Below are positions 22,082-32,657 of a DNA stretch of 64,000 nucleotides, one piece after another. Every line of letters begins with the position of its first letter. Positions within the stretch are counted from its first letter, which is position 1. This DNA comes from Nemania diffusa (taxonomy: Eukaryota; Ascomycota; Sordariomycetes; Xylariales; Xylariaceae): NCBI GenBank assembly GCA_038501195.1, contig JBBPUQ010000003.1, forward strand, positions 3,440,501-3,504,500, in the 5' to 3' direction. A program made the translations under genes and the position numbers. Under the pieces are notes generated by a model. The model saw nothing but the letters and a program-made list of their open reading frames with translations, was not told the DNA's origin and ran no database searches.

Positions 22082-24216
22082 ATGTCCGGTCGCTTTGTTC
22101 GAGCGTCCAAGTACCGTATGCCGTTGCCTAGCCTCGTCCGATGCCGCCAGCTCGTCTGACCTTCTAATCCAGGGCATGTTTTCGGTAAATCCACGCGAAA
22201 GGAGTTCTGCTATGACAACATCCGCATTAGCAGAAATGCATGGGACACGAATTTGATCAAGGTCAGTTCTGCCTGCCAGTTCTAGATTGAAGATCAGACC
22301 TAAAGCGCGCAACGAGCATCCGCTGACGATCCGGGACGCCACAGGCCAACCCGGAGTTCCTCGCCGTCAATTGGGAAGCTAGCGGAGGAGGCGCCTTTGC
22401 AGTCATCCCTTTGGAGGAGCGGGGAAAGATCCCTGATGTCATCCCTTTGTTTCGAGGCCATACAGCCACCGTCCTCGATACCGACTGGTGCGCACGCGAC
22501 ACCTCCCTCAGTCGTTTCTCTACTCCACATCTAACCTAGCTTAAGGAATCCCTTTAACGACCGAGTGATCGCGTCCGCCTCCGACGATGGCAAGGTCATG
22601 CTGTGGCAGGTCCCTCTGGGATTCAGTCTGTTCACTGATGCCGAAGAGCCCACCGACGTTTCCCCTTATGCCAAATTGACTGGTCACTCCCGAAAGGTTG
22701 GACAAGTTCTTTTCAACCCCGCCGCCGAAAACATTCTCGCGTCTGCCTCCGGAGATCTTACAATCCGGCTTTGGGACATTGGTTCGGGGTCTACTGTGCA
22801 TACTCTCAAGCATCCGGACATTGTACAGAGCTTGTCTTGGAATGCCGCTGGAACCATGTTGGCTACAACATCCAGGGACAAGAAGCTTCGGGTGTGGGAT
22901 GTTCGCCAAGAGAAGGCCGTGCATGAGAGCCCCGGACATGAGGGAGCAAAGAACAGCCGAGCAGTCTGGCTCGGAGAACATAACCGAGTGGCTACCACTG
23001 GCTTCTCCAAGATGAGCGATCGGCAACTCGCCCTATGGGAGCCGGGTAACCCTAACCCTATTGGTGGTTTTACAGTGCTTGACAGCATATCCGGTGTTTG
23101 CATGCCTTTCTGGGGTACGCATCCTTCTCCTGTGATATAATGAGGACGACACTGACTTGTTTTCTAAGATGATGGCTCCAACTGTCTTTACCTTGCCGGG
23201 AAAGGGTAAGTCTTGCATTCAACGAGCGCGCGTCACTAGCCAGGTCTAATTTTGCCCCTAGTGATGGAAATATTCGATACTTTGAGTATGAAAACGACAA
23301 ATTTGAATTCTTGTCGGAATACAAATCACCAGATCCTCAACGCGGACTTGCATTCCTACCTAAGCGTGGCGTAAATGTGAGTTGCTGGCAACACCAACAC
23401 TATACGAACATGTTACTAATTCTACTTCTGCAGGTGCACGAAAATGAGATTATGAGGGCTTATAAAACTGTCAATGACTCGTATATTGAACCCATCTCTT
23501 TCACAGTTCCTCGCCGTGCTGAGACTTTCCAATCCGACATTTATCCCCCATGTGTTGGTGTTAAGCCTGCTGTTAGCGCTCAAGAATGGGTGGCTGGGAA
23601 AAGTGGCCTGCCGTCAAAGATTGATTTTGAAAGTATCTACGAAGGGACTGCACCAGTTGAAGTACCGAGCGAATATAAGCCCCCTGCTCCAGCCCCAGTC
23701 TCCATACCAACCCACACCAAAGCCCCAGAACCCGCTACCTCGCCAGCTGTCACTCGTTCTCCCCCCTCCATGAAGGAGCAGCAGAACTCTATGGCAGCAC
23801 TGGCATCCAAGTATGAAGATAAGGAGGATGACGTAGAGGAGCCGTCGAGCTTTGATGAGGTTTCGAAATCACCACCGCGAAGCGAGCCTAAGGCCCCATC
23901 TCCAACGAAATCCACCTCTGCACCGCTACCAAAGCCTGCTCCATCTGTTCAGTCACCAACACAAAACGTTTCAGCTCCCGCTCCCGCTCCATCGGTGTCC
24001 CCGACCGGGTCAGGTGGCCCGGTCGTAGAGAGCGCACTAGATCAAATCAAGGTGCTCCTGGAAACACAAACCAAGATGCTGAGTGCACAAAGCCAACATA
24101 TTGAGCATCTCACTGCGGAAGTCGATTCGTTGAAGAAGCGCATGGGATCTGGGTCTCCGGATCAAAACGAGCGAATTCGACAATTAGAGCTAGAGCTAGA
24201 AGAACTGAGATCGTAG
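22082..24216 (+). CDS. CRN1: Coronin, actin-binding WD40 protein
   Basis: Seven exons (22082-22115, 22173-22261, 22345-22487, 22546-23114, 23169-23205, 23262-23376, 23434-24216) join to 589 residues. The N-terminus MSGRFVRASKYRHVFGKSTR and the block CYDNIRISRNAWDTNLIK are the coronin signature. WD repeats follow (FRGHTATVLDTDWNPFNDRV, LTGHSRKVGQVLFNPAAENI, then further blades), forming a seven-bladed propeller to about residue 390. A Pro/Ser/Ala-rich linker and a C-terminal coiled coil (DQIKVLLETQTKML...HIEHLTAEVDSLKKRM) complete the usual layout. Coronin binds F-actin and regulates Arp2/3 at cortical actin patches and endocytic sites. One acceptor is TTAAG at 22541-22545, chosen because the nearby TAG acceptor breaks the frame. 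Confidence 0.95.
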
Positions 24217-24451
24217 CCGGTATTGGCTTTCTTTTACAAAAACAATTTAGGTAGGATACGGGCGATCGTGTTCTTGGAGAGTTGCGGCTACTTAAATCAT
24301 GATTGAACGAAGCGTGTACGTACATTTGATTCGGTTGATCCTGCTCACGGAAAACTACGCGGTTTAGGTACATGTGGCACTTTCTGTTTAGCTTAAAATG
24401 TTTTCAATTACAACTACAAAATACATGCTTTCCAGTGTCTTTCAAGCCTGC

Positions 24452-25396
24452 TCATAATGGTTGTTCCGTATTCCACCTTACACAATCGTCGAATTTGACC
24501 CCGGTTCCGCCGAAGCAGTCTAATGCGCTCCCGATTGTAAGATCTACGCGACCGTTACTCAGTTTCTTGACAAGTTCTAGATCGTCCAGGTTCCTCCCAC
24601 CACCAGCATATGTGACAGGTATGCTGCACCAAGAAGCCAGTTTCTCAACTAGCTTCTCGTCGACACCTTTTTGCAACCCCTCATTATCGGCAGCGTGAAT
24701 GAGGAACTCAGTGCAGTATGGCTCTAGGCTCTTGATCGAATCTTGAATACCACAATATCAGTCAATGATCTTCCCCTAATTGAAAGGCGCAGAACGAACC
24801 TTCAGTAACCTCCATGTCGGTTATAGTCTGCCATTTGTTCATGGCCACGAACCATGTATCATCGCCTCGACGCCTACAACTGAGGTCGATGACAAGTTTA
24901 TTTTTATCGCCGCCTAAAGCTGCCAACACGGAGTCTAGTCGTTCCTGGCTAAATTTGCCATCCGGGAAGAGAAAAGATGTGATGATGACCTACTATCGAC
25001 ATGTCTTTAGTAACCGTCCAGCTGTTCCACCATGCCACCCTAATAGGACTGGCTATAGCCCGCCAAGACAATAATCTTAGGGGAAATAATACTAACCTTG
25101 CTTGCACCGTTTGCGATCCATAGCGCGGCGTTCTTATCATTGATGCCGCCTCCGACTTGGAGATGCCCTGGCCATGCGGCTAGCGCCTCTCGCGCGGCCT
25201 CGTCGTTTCCGGGGCCCAGCATTATGACATGTGCCCCCTCGAGTGCGCTGTCGCGGTATAGTTTTGCATAATACCCTGCTGGATGCTTCGACACATAATT
25301 TGTCTTGAGCTCGGAAGTCAAGCTGTCGAGAGTGCCTCCCACTATCTGCTTCACCTGTCCGGCGTGTAGATCTATACAGGGTCTGAAGCGTGTCAT
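24452..25396 (-). CDS. HIS6: HIS6, phosphoribosylformimino-AICAR-phosphate isomerase (histidine biosynthesis)
   Basis: Three exons (25396-25097, 24989-24800, 24741-24452) give 259 residues, the normal length. The N-terminus [21 protein letters not shown] is the eukaryotic HisA-type start with the first catalytic Asp. [20 protein letters not shown] and [18 protein letters not shown] are phosphate-binding and strand/loop elements of the (beta/alpha)8 barrel. The second phosphate-binding half is [17 protein letters not shown], ending [20 protein letters not shown]. The enzyme performs the Amadori-type isomerisation that is the fourth step of histidine synthesis, in the cytosol. Introns are in phase; the first acceptor lies at GATAGTAG, with the downstream frame deciding the exact AG. 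It is divergent from FAF1 across about 380 bp. Confidence 0.94.
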
Positions 25397-25773
25397 TGTA
25401 ATCCTGTGTCTAGCCTATATCTAGTGAGAATTGCGAATGAGATATGCAAAATATCTAAACAGCTAATATCCTCCCACTAGAAGCACTGGTTACAGGGCTC
25501 ATAACCACCTATGACGATAGGTAGTGGGGTGACCGAAATCGCTGCTATTTTACTATTTTACTTAGGTACATCATATAAATAACGATGAGCCTTGGCGGGG
25601 CGATTTTGCGGCTAACAGCCATTGAAGGATTTGATTGGCAGAGAGTTTTAGTTGCAGCAAGGTGCTTGTTCTTCTCCACATTAATTTTTAGAGAGGTCCG
25701 CGACTTCAACAACGAAAATCTACCCAAATCACCATTCCTACCACCGAAAGAGACACACAAAACAAACTAAAAG
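25397..25773. promoter_or_regulatory. Divergent intergenic promoter region of HIS6 and FAF1
   Basis: 377 bp between two divergent start codons, so it must contain both promoters. An A-rich leader (ACAAAACAAACTAAAAG) directly precedes the FAF1 ATG. I see no certain Gcn4-type TGACTCA site. Confidence 0.5.
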
Positions 25774-26691
25774 ATGAGTATACTCGGCAAGCGCAAGTTG
25801 CGTACACAAAATCCAGACAGTGCACCATCTTCGAAAGATGCGCTGGCGAAATTAGACCAGTTGTTTGGGGCCGAATTCGGGGCCTTACTCCCAACAGCGA
25901 AGCCGACACCACCATCGCCGTCCGAGATAGAAGAAGAGCCGGCGGCTAGCTCTGGTAGCGAAGATAACGATTCGTGGGGCGGTTTGTCAGAGGATGAAGA
26001 GGAGGAGGAAACCTCGGCCACCGCCACAACTGTCGAGGTTGTATCACACACCGACGCCTATTCAACAACTACCAACACCCTCGACAAGCGCGAGAGCCGA
26101 GCCTGGCTCTCCTCACGGCCACCCGTCGCCCCCTCATCAGAAGACACACCAACATCCAAGCACAAGAAAGGAAAGGCCACAGCGGAGGAAGACGCGCCGT
26201 CACTCCTGAAGAACGACCTCGCCCTGCAGAGGCTCCTCGCAGAAAGCCACCTCTTCTCGTCCGCCGCCGCCAGGAACCGCGACGCCGCCGCCAGCGCCGA
26301 CGCGACGGAGCACGTGGGGCGCAACCGCCACCTAGCCACGGACCTGCGGCTCGCGGCGCTGGGCTCCAAGGCCTCGATCTACAAGCAGGCCAAGATGCCC
26401 ATGGCGTTCCGCAGGGGGATCCAGGCCGCCGCCGACGGGCGCGAGACGAAGCGGCGGCGCGAGGCCCGCGAGAACGGCGTCGTGCTGGAGCGGCGCGGCG
26501 CCTCGGGCCTCGGGGCCAAGAAGGCCGCTAAGGGGAAGAGGAGCGGTGGTGGCGCCTCGCGCGCCATCGATGCGCCGTCTGTGGGCAGGATGAACGGTGG
26601 TATGCTGACGCTGAGTAAGAGGGATATTGCTGATATCGAGGGCGGCGGATCGCGGAAAGGGGGAGGTTCTACGTCGAAGAGGCGGAGGTGA
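25774..26691 (+). CDS. FAF1: FAF1-like 40S ribosome biogenesis protein (DUF4602)
   Basis: Single exon, 305 residues, starting MSILGKRKLRTQ. After an acidic Ser/Glu-rich N-terminal third come the conserved blocks LLKNDLALQRLLAESHLF (about 145-162), VGRNRHLATDLRLAALGSK and SIYKQAKMPMAFRRGI. The last third is basic and ends SKRRR, consistent with nucleolar localisation. In yeast, Faf1 associates with Krr1 and is needed for small-subunit pre-rRNA processing. The GC content of the second half is distinctly higher than the flanks. Identification rests on the conserved core; length is in the fungal range. Confidence 0.85.
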   Translation: MSILGKRKLRTQNPDSAPSSKDALAKLDQLFGAEFGALLPTAKPTPPSPSEIEEEPAASSGSEDNDSWGGLSEDEEEEETSATATTVEVVSHTDAYSTTTNTLDKRESRAWLSSRPPVAPSSEDTPTSKHKKGKATAEEDAPSLLKNDLALQRLLAESHLFSSAAARNRDAAASADATEHVGRNRHLATDLRLAALGSKASIYKQAKMPMAFRRGIQAAADGRETKRRREARENGVVLERRGASGLGAKKAAKGKRSGGGASRAIDAPSVGRMNGGMLTLSKRDIADIEGGGSRKGGGSTSKRRR

Positions 26692-26998
26692 GGGGTAGAG
26701 CTCTTTGGATACGAGAGTGAGCCTGGATGGTGGTTCCGCTAAACTATATAGAGACCCCTTGTTGATGCAATATACCCAATTGATGACTTTTATAAATATC
26801 TACCTTGTATTATCACTTTGCACATTTGATTGAGAAGCGGGAAAGAGTTAGATGAGTAATTCGGAATGCTTGAGTATGTCGGTTCAAGGGCTAACCCCTT
26901 TGCTTTAGAGAACAGTCTAAGGATTGGTTTGCATGTTACGCATGCCCTTACACCATAATTACCTAGAGACATGCTAGCCAGCCCAGCGTTAAAATATA

Positions 26999-29900
26999 TT
27001 ACACTTTGCTGTTACCAGTTGCAACCGCTACAGAGGCTGCTGGACTTGCTTTAGCCCCGAAGGAGGACAATTTTTGGACGATATCCGCCATGTCATTGCG
27101 TGCAGCGTACACTATCAGTTCATCTTTTCCGTCGATGGAAGCATTCGGGTTTGCCCCGGCGCGCAACAATATCGTCACACCTTCCGTGTTACCTACTTCC
27201 ACGGCTGAGAGGAGCGCGTTATTGATTTCTTTAGTAGGTCTTTGAAGAAGTGTATTCCAGATCAGCAACTGCAAAACATTGTTCCGTGTGGAACGGGCGG
27301 CAACAACGATTGCCGAATCGCCATCTTCTACCGGATTAGTAACTTCTACCCCATACTCAATAAGAAGTGATACTATGTCCTCGGACCCTCCTTTAGCTGC
27401 CGCCAGGAGATGCTCGTAGTGGGGTGTTGGATTCTGAGACAAGATATACTCGACGATTTCCATTTTGCCCCCTTCTGCAGCTAATACCATTGCATTTGCC
27501 AAGAATGGTTCGTCTTTGATAGCGCCGTGGGACTCGCTAGTATAAAGTGGAAGCAGGGTTTGAAACATCTCGGTGTTACCGTTGATCACCGCATATTCGA
27601 GGGGCGATTTACCCTTTCCCATCTCATCAGTCCCAAGGCTCGTTGCGGGGATCAGTCGATTCGGATGCAAGGCTCCAGGTCGCCACTCAAGCAAGTGGCT
27701 TATGGATTGACTATTCCCACTCATTGCCGCGTAGTGCCAAGCCGTCCTCCCATCCACGTCTTGCTGGTTCGGTGACATTTTGGTTAGTAACCTCCTGACG
27801 CAATCGTCAAATCCGTTATTGGCCGCGATGTGGAGTGGTGTCCGACCCCATTGGTCACATTCGGTTACCGAATCCATATAGTCACTCAGCGAGTCGATCG
27901 CCCAATCTAGACCGAAGTATGCAGCAAGGTGTAGCCAAGAGGACTTGACTAATCCATTGCTTATAGCTCTATTTTTTGGATGGGGACGAGAAATGAATAA
28001 GATGTGGCATAAGATTGCGACTCTTGGTTTGTCCTTCAAGAGCTTTAAGCATGATTGCTTCAGAGTCACCAGCTCATCGTTGGACTTGTCAATAACGTTG
28101 CGTATATGACGACCCCAGTAATTGGCAGCATAATTGAGAAGCGGGTTGGACTGAATCAGACTATCGACCCCCTCCAAGTCGGTTACTTCGTCAACCGTTA
28201 GGCTTCTTATATAAGAAAGACAATGAAATGCCACATCTGTCTCGTCGCCAATAATCGCCTCTTTAATAAAATCCGGGACCGAGCTGTGTGCAAAGTGAAT
28301 TTTAGACGCAGATTGCACAAGGAGCCCCATGCAGGACGTGATAATCAAGGGCCTGTCAACTTCGATTTCAGTGGTATTATGGCGTTGGACCTCAATAATT
28401 TCGGCTATCTCAAGTGCCCTTAGAGAGAAGCATAGCCAAATAAATGTTGTTTGAGCTATTTTAACAATGTGTGGATCCTGGGTTAAGATTTGCTTGAAAA
28501 TATCCTGGTAGGCGGCTTTGATACCTCGTGGAACGTTCTCGAGCTCTCGCGTAATGTCTTTGGGAGTTCTTTTACTTAGAACGTCGTGAAGCCGTAGCAA
28601 TATGGGCTGAAACCTACAAGAGAACGAGAAAAGAAGGTAGTGTGAGGACCTTTTCTCTACATTGGTATCTAGAAAGACCAGAAGTAGACTTACATAAGAT
28701 GCTGTTTCCCAATATCTAGGAGATTAGCAATTATCGTGGCACGTAGGTATTCGCAATCGACGGGCAGACTTTGTAGACCGGACTGTGCATATAGTAGTAT
28801 ATCTTGCTTTGATGGAATGATTTTGATATTTGGACTGCCGTTAAAGATGCTAAAGGTCTGGTGAGAAAATGAAAAAGTGAGCAACCGGACCGGCGAGTTC
28901 TTAATCGAGGTAAGAAGATATAAGAGGTCATCCTGGTGTTTAGGGGAACACTCATCCAGGGCATCTATAATGATGTATACCCTTTGGAATTGTTTAGATA
29001 CAGCTATAACGGCGGAGACGATATCAGAAAACGGAATGCGCTCCGCCTTAGCAGCCAAGGCCTCGTGCTCCGTTACATCTTTGTCCGACGGTGGCGATGG
29101 GGATTGTAAATACAGCTGTTCTAGTAATGCTAACGCGACATTTCGTAGTGGGTTGGGGCTTTTGTGGTTGAAGTAGAAGTAAGCAAATCCAACACTAGGA
29201 GATATCACGTCTTTCTGCCATCTTTCGACTGAGTCGATAGCTAGGGACCTGCGCGTTATACAGCGTTAGTTATAAGTTTGTAGAAGGAGCGAAAGTCCGC
29301 AAATTAACAAAACTTACGCTAGAATGGTCTTTCCTGAGCCAGGCCTCCCAGTGCAGAAGAGGGTGTTGGGCACATGCTCTGCAGTAAGCCAATTTCGGAA
29401 CTTGGGGTTGATTACGAACCAGCGACCAGTGCCATCTAGTCGAGAATCGCGCGCGGATTCATGAGACTCGGCGTACTCTGCACGATCTTTCCACAATGCT
29501 CCAGTTAGGTCTGTAATTCGCTTTGGAAGCGGCTTCTCGATCGAGCAGAAGACTGACTTCGCGATACTTGGCTGTCGTTAGAATGTAGGGATCGGCGACA
29601 TGGTATTTGCGGGAGGCTCACCTGCTTGTCAGCTTCGAAAGATATAGTTGAAGTTTCTGAATATCAGTGGCGGCGTCTGCGGGTGATAATTGGAGGCTGC
29701 TACCTCGCGAGGGTGTTAATGCGTTGAATGAGGGCCATAGTAATTCCGAGTCGCGAGCATCCTGTCTGACAATCTTTGATGACAAAGATATAAGGAGAGT
29801 TCTCATGTCTTCGAGACACGTGAGAAGGTCATCCGGGGGCGGATTAGTCTTGTCGGCTACAGACAAGGCTGTCTCTTCGAGAGACTGGAGGACGTTTCGG

Positions 29901-30037
29901 AGTTCCGAAAGCTCGTAGATTAGGCGCTCGGCTAACGCCAGGCTAGAGTACTCCCAATCCCCATAGAGGAATCCGATAATACGGATCGTCATACCGAGCA
30001 GGCTTGCGGCCGCTGAAGCAAATAGGGATGAGTCCAT
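26999..30037 (-). CDS. NLR-like STAND NTPase with NACHT-type core and ankyrin repeats
   Basis: Four exons (30037-29622, 29566-29318, 29248-28694, 28613-26999) give 944 residues. Residues 1-140 resemble the fungal N-terminal domain of STAND proteins: a hydrophobic start SLFASAAASLLGMTIRIIGF, then a helical SSLALAERLIYELSELRNVL. The NTPase has Walker A FCTGRPGSGKTILA (about 210-222) and Walker B VYIIIDALDECSP (about 310-322). The third conserved block is unusual: RLLTFSFSHQTF stands where relatives carry a TSRP-type sensor. A winged-helix-like region follows, with RALEIAEIIEV and SSVPDFIKEAI. From about residue 630 there are roughly eight ankyrin repeats, such as WGRTPLHIAANNGFDDCVRRLL and DGRTAWHYAAMSGNSQSISHLL. 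Such proteins act in fungal self/non-self recognition and regulated cell death; here that role is inference. The exon 2 acceptor (CCAAG) is unusual but required by the frame. Confidence 0.85.
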
Positions 30038-30504
30038 AGTACATAGATAATAGTTGATACCGGCGTTGAAGACCTAGCTAGCGACGTATCAAGGATAACT
30101 CGAAATTGGACAGCTGCACTTGTCCTTCGCTTTTAGCTTAGATTATCCACTGTTGATAGAACGTGTAAGCTCGTTTTGTATTCAGCGCTCATAATGGAAC
30201 AAATCATTTTAGAAGTAAGGGTTAAAAGGGGGCTGAAGAGCGATTCGTGGATCGATTACAACCAATATGGTGCGCGGGTTACACAGCGTTTAGAAATAAG
30301 CCTTCTGGATTGGTCTGATTGATTGGTGTATTATTCTGGCCTTTCATATAACCGCTGTTTTAAGAGATTTTTTCCTACTATACAATTTAAATAAAAAATT
30401 ACTAGACTAGTCAGAGGGTCATAAGAGAAGATGCAATAAACACCCACAGCATACTTATTTTAGGAGACGCATCCTGCATTTAGTTAGTAGTGGCAGACTG
30501 AGCT

Positions 30505-31390
30505 TAGAATATAGTGTGAGCTACCTAGAAGACGAAGTTCAGAATCACAATCCCGATGGAGAAACTATTCTTCTATATCTACGAGGGGTTTGAGTGATAC
30601 TCCGTGTTGTGGTTCTCAGCCTGCCAATACGTTTCGTCTTCAGAGGACCGGTCAATTCAAATACCAGCGAAGGGACGAAAGTCGATTTCGTCGTTGTTCT
30701 CGACATCCCGCAAGAATTGTCACTGGGAGAAGTCATCTGGAAATTAATCGTAGACCTAAGAGCTTATGGGGGCAAGGGGTTTCACGTGAATCAGACATAG
30801 TTCGAAACTATCAGCGATAGTCCTTTGCTCTAACGATCGCAAGCAAGACAGTGACTGCACCAAGGGATCCTGTAAGGAATTCTCGAGTATATTTTCTTAC
30901 TGCTCGGCAGGTTTCGAGTATAATTTTATTTTGAGCTGAGGGGGGAGCTCAGAACTTTTAGAAACCCTGTATCCTCTACCCTTAAAAAATAGCAGTAGCT
31001 AACTCCTAGTACTCAGGTGCTGCAGTTTTGCATTTGGGCTGCCGCTTGGCATCCCGCATGTATTACCTCCGTGCTTGGAAATCCTTCCGAGTTAGCGAGG
31101 ATAACGAGCATGCTAGTAGTGACGCCGATAACGTTGACAACGGCAACGCCACTGATAATAACGCCACCAGTGGTAACAACAACGGCCAACAGCCCCAGCT
31201 AAGCCCTACGCTGGTATTCATTCCTTTGATTGCTTGTGACGAAACGACCTCCATTACGTTGTACGGCCCTTTACGCTTGGGATCTACCACTACTATCTTG
31301 AACCTATAAAGTTTGATTTCGTCTTTGAGGGCTATCAAGGCGTAGATCGAGACTACATTTTACCGGGGACTGTAGACGTGGTTTTTAGAT
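30505..31390 (+). pseudogene. Decayed coding sequence, family unrecognised
   Basis: Four stretches with coding-like composition lie in order on the plus strand in different frames, with no start codon. They are SYLEDEVQNHNPDGETILLY (about 30515-30590); GPVNSNTSEGTKVDFVVVLD (within about 30620-30799); an Asn/Asp-rich piece ending SPTLVFIPLIACDETTSITL (to about 31290); and EPIKFDFVFEGYQGVDRDYI, ending in TGA at 31388. The last two overlap near 31285 in adjacent frames, as expected after a one-base indel. I see no set of splice sites that joins them. An intact gene with introns I failed to find remains possible. Confidence 0.4.
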
Positions 31391-31844
31391 GAGGTGACAG
31401 AACCTGCGAATCCAGTGGAAGACTCGGGCTATCACGATGACATGCCTATGGCTGGGTGAATTTGAACATGGGTTTAAGGTTGGGAAACTGTGGCAGCGCA
31501 GGCAAACAGGATCTGAAGAGTAAGGTGAAATGTTGATTAGGCTTACGCTGGCATTCTGTTTCATCATAAGTCTGCTTACAAGGCATTCATAAAAAGCCCT
31601 AAAAGTAAAGTACATCGCAGCCAAACTGATTGGGGAAGCCTTTAAGAATCGTTAGACTAAATATTAAGCAGCTGCGAGACCATTATAAAGCAAATAGTAC
31701 GTAGTTGTTTTTGAGAAGAACTATCGTGGTTTTTGTTATGATATCAAATTGTTTGCTTTAGGACAATACTATACTAGTGTCAGGGCGATTTGCTGCCTGG
31801 TACTTAAGCTGCTTTACGACTATAACAATTATATTGCAATCCTT

Positions 31845-31918
31845 GGTCTCGTGGTGTAGTTGGTTATCACGTCAGTCTAACACACTGAAGGTCTCCGGTT
31901 CAAGTCCGGGCGAAATCA
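31845..31918 (+). tRNA. tRNA-Val (anticodon AAC)
   Basis: A 74-nt cloverleaf starting GGTCTCGTGGTGTAGTTGG. The anticodon stem TCAGT/ACTGA encloses the loop CTAACAC, reading AAC (Val). The T arm is TCCGG-TTCAAGT-CCGGG. The acceptor stem GGTCTCG pairs with CGAAATC except for a C4-A69 mismatch, followed by discriminator A. There is no intron. A T-run 5 nt after the 3' end (AATTTTTC) can serve as the Pol III terminator. Confidence 0.9.
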
Positions 31919-32657
31919 AATTTTTCTTTTGCTGCTTCTTTCATGATCGTCACTATGAGCAGGCTTTATTTTTTCGCCTAGGATTGTTCATATGCAAAGA
32001 TTGGAAGGATGTTCGTATTATTGAAATAGTAAACTCCCTATGGAATCATAATCAGGTGGATACACTAGATGAGTAAGGCGCGAAGTTGAGATAATAACTT
32101 GACATAGTACAAATTTGCATTTGGAAATGCCGAAACTGGTTAAGAAGAGTATGATTACTCAGTTAAGCATCATATTGACAGGAAAAGTATATATCTACTT
32201 GATAGAAGTTTGGATGCCATCTTTTAGATTTATCTCATATCTACACCGATGAACGGAAGCCATTAGATATATACAGACGAGAAGCCGGTGAAAATATGTG
32301 AGTATTATGTATCTGCAATATCAAACCCAATATATGTATGCGAGCCCACATTTGTGGCCCCTTCGCTCTTGTACATGTATGGCCTATAGGTCTCTGACTC
32401 CTATAGAATGAATTGACCAAAGTCCCAAGCCCAGTAAACCAAATCGTAACCCAGGATTTCATACAACTTTCTTTTTGCTGCTATGGGGAGACATCGTAAG
32501 ATGACAGAATTTTCTCCGAGACTACTAGTAGTGACTCGTTTCGGCCCCAGCTCAACCTCACGACGTGGCTGATCCTTATCAGTCCTTGCCATGGGTTGGG
32601 CGGCATGTGTGATAGTCTATGGATGGCGTCAATCGTATCGGCGTTCGCTGCTCATGC
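31919..32657. other. Spacer between tRNA-Val and the mannosyltransferase 3' end
   Basis: 740 bp of AT-rich sequence with no credible frame. The part nearest 32657 is probably the 3' UTR of the minus-strand mannosyltransferase. Confidence 0.45.

Noticed and set aside
22541..23026. 161-codon minus-strand frame
   Set aside because: Shadow of coronin exon 4 with no independent support.
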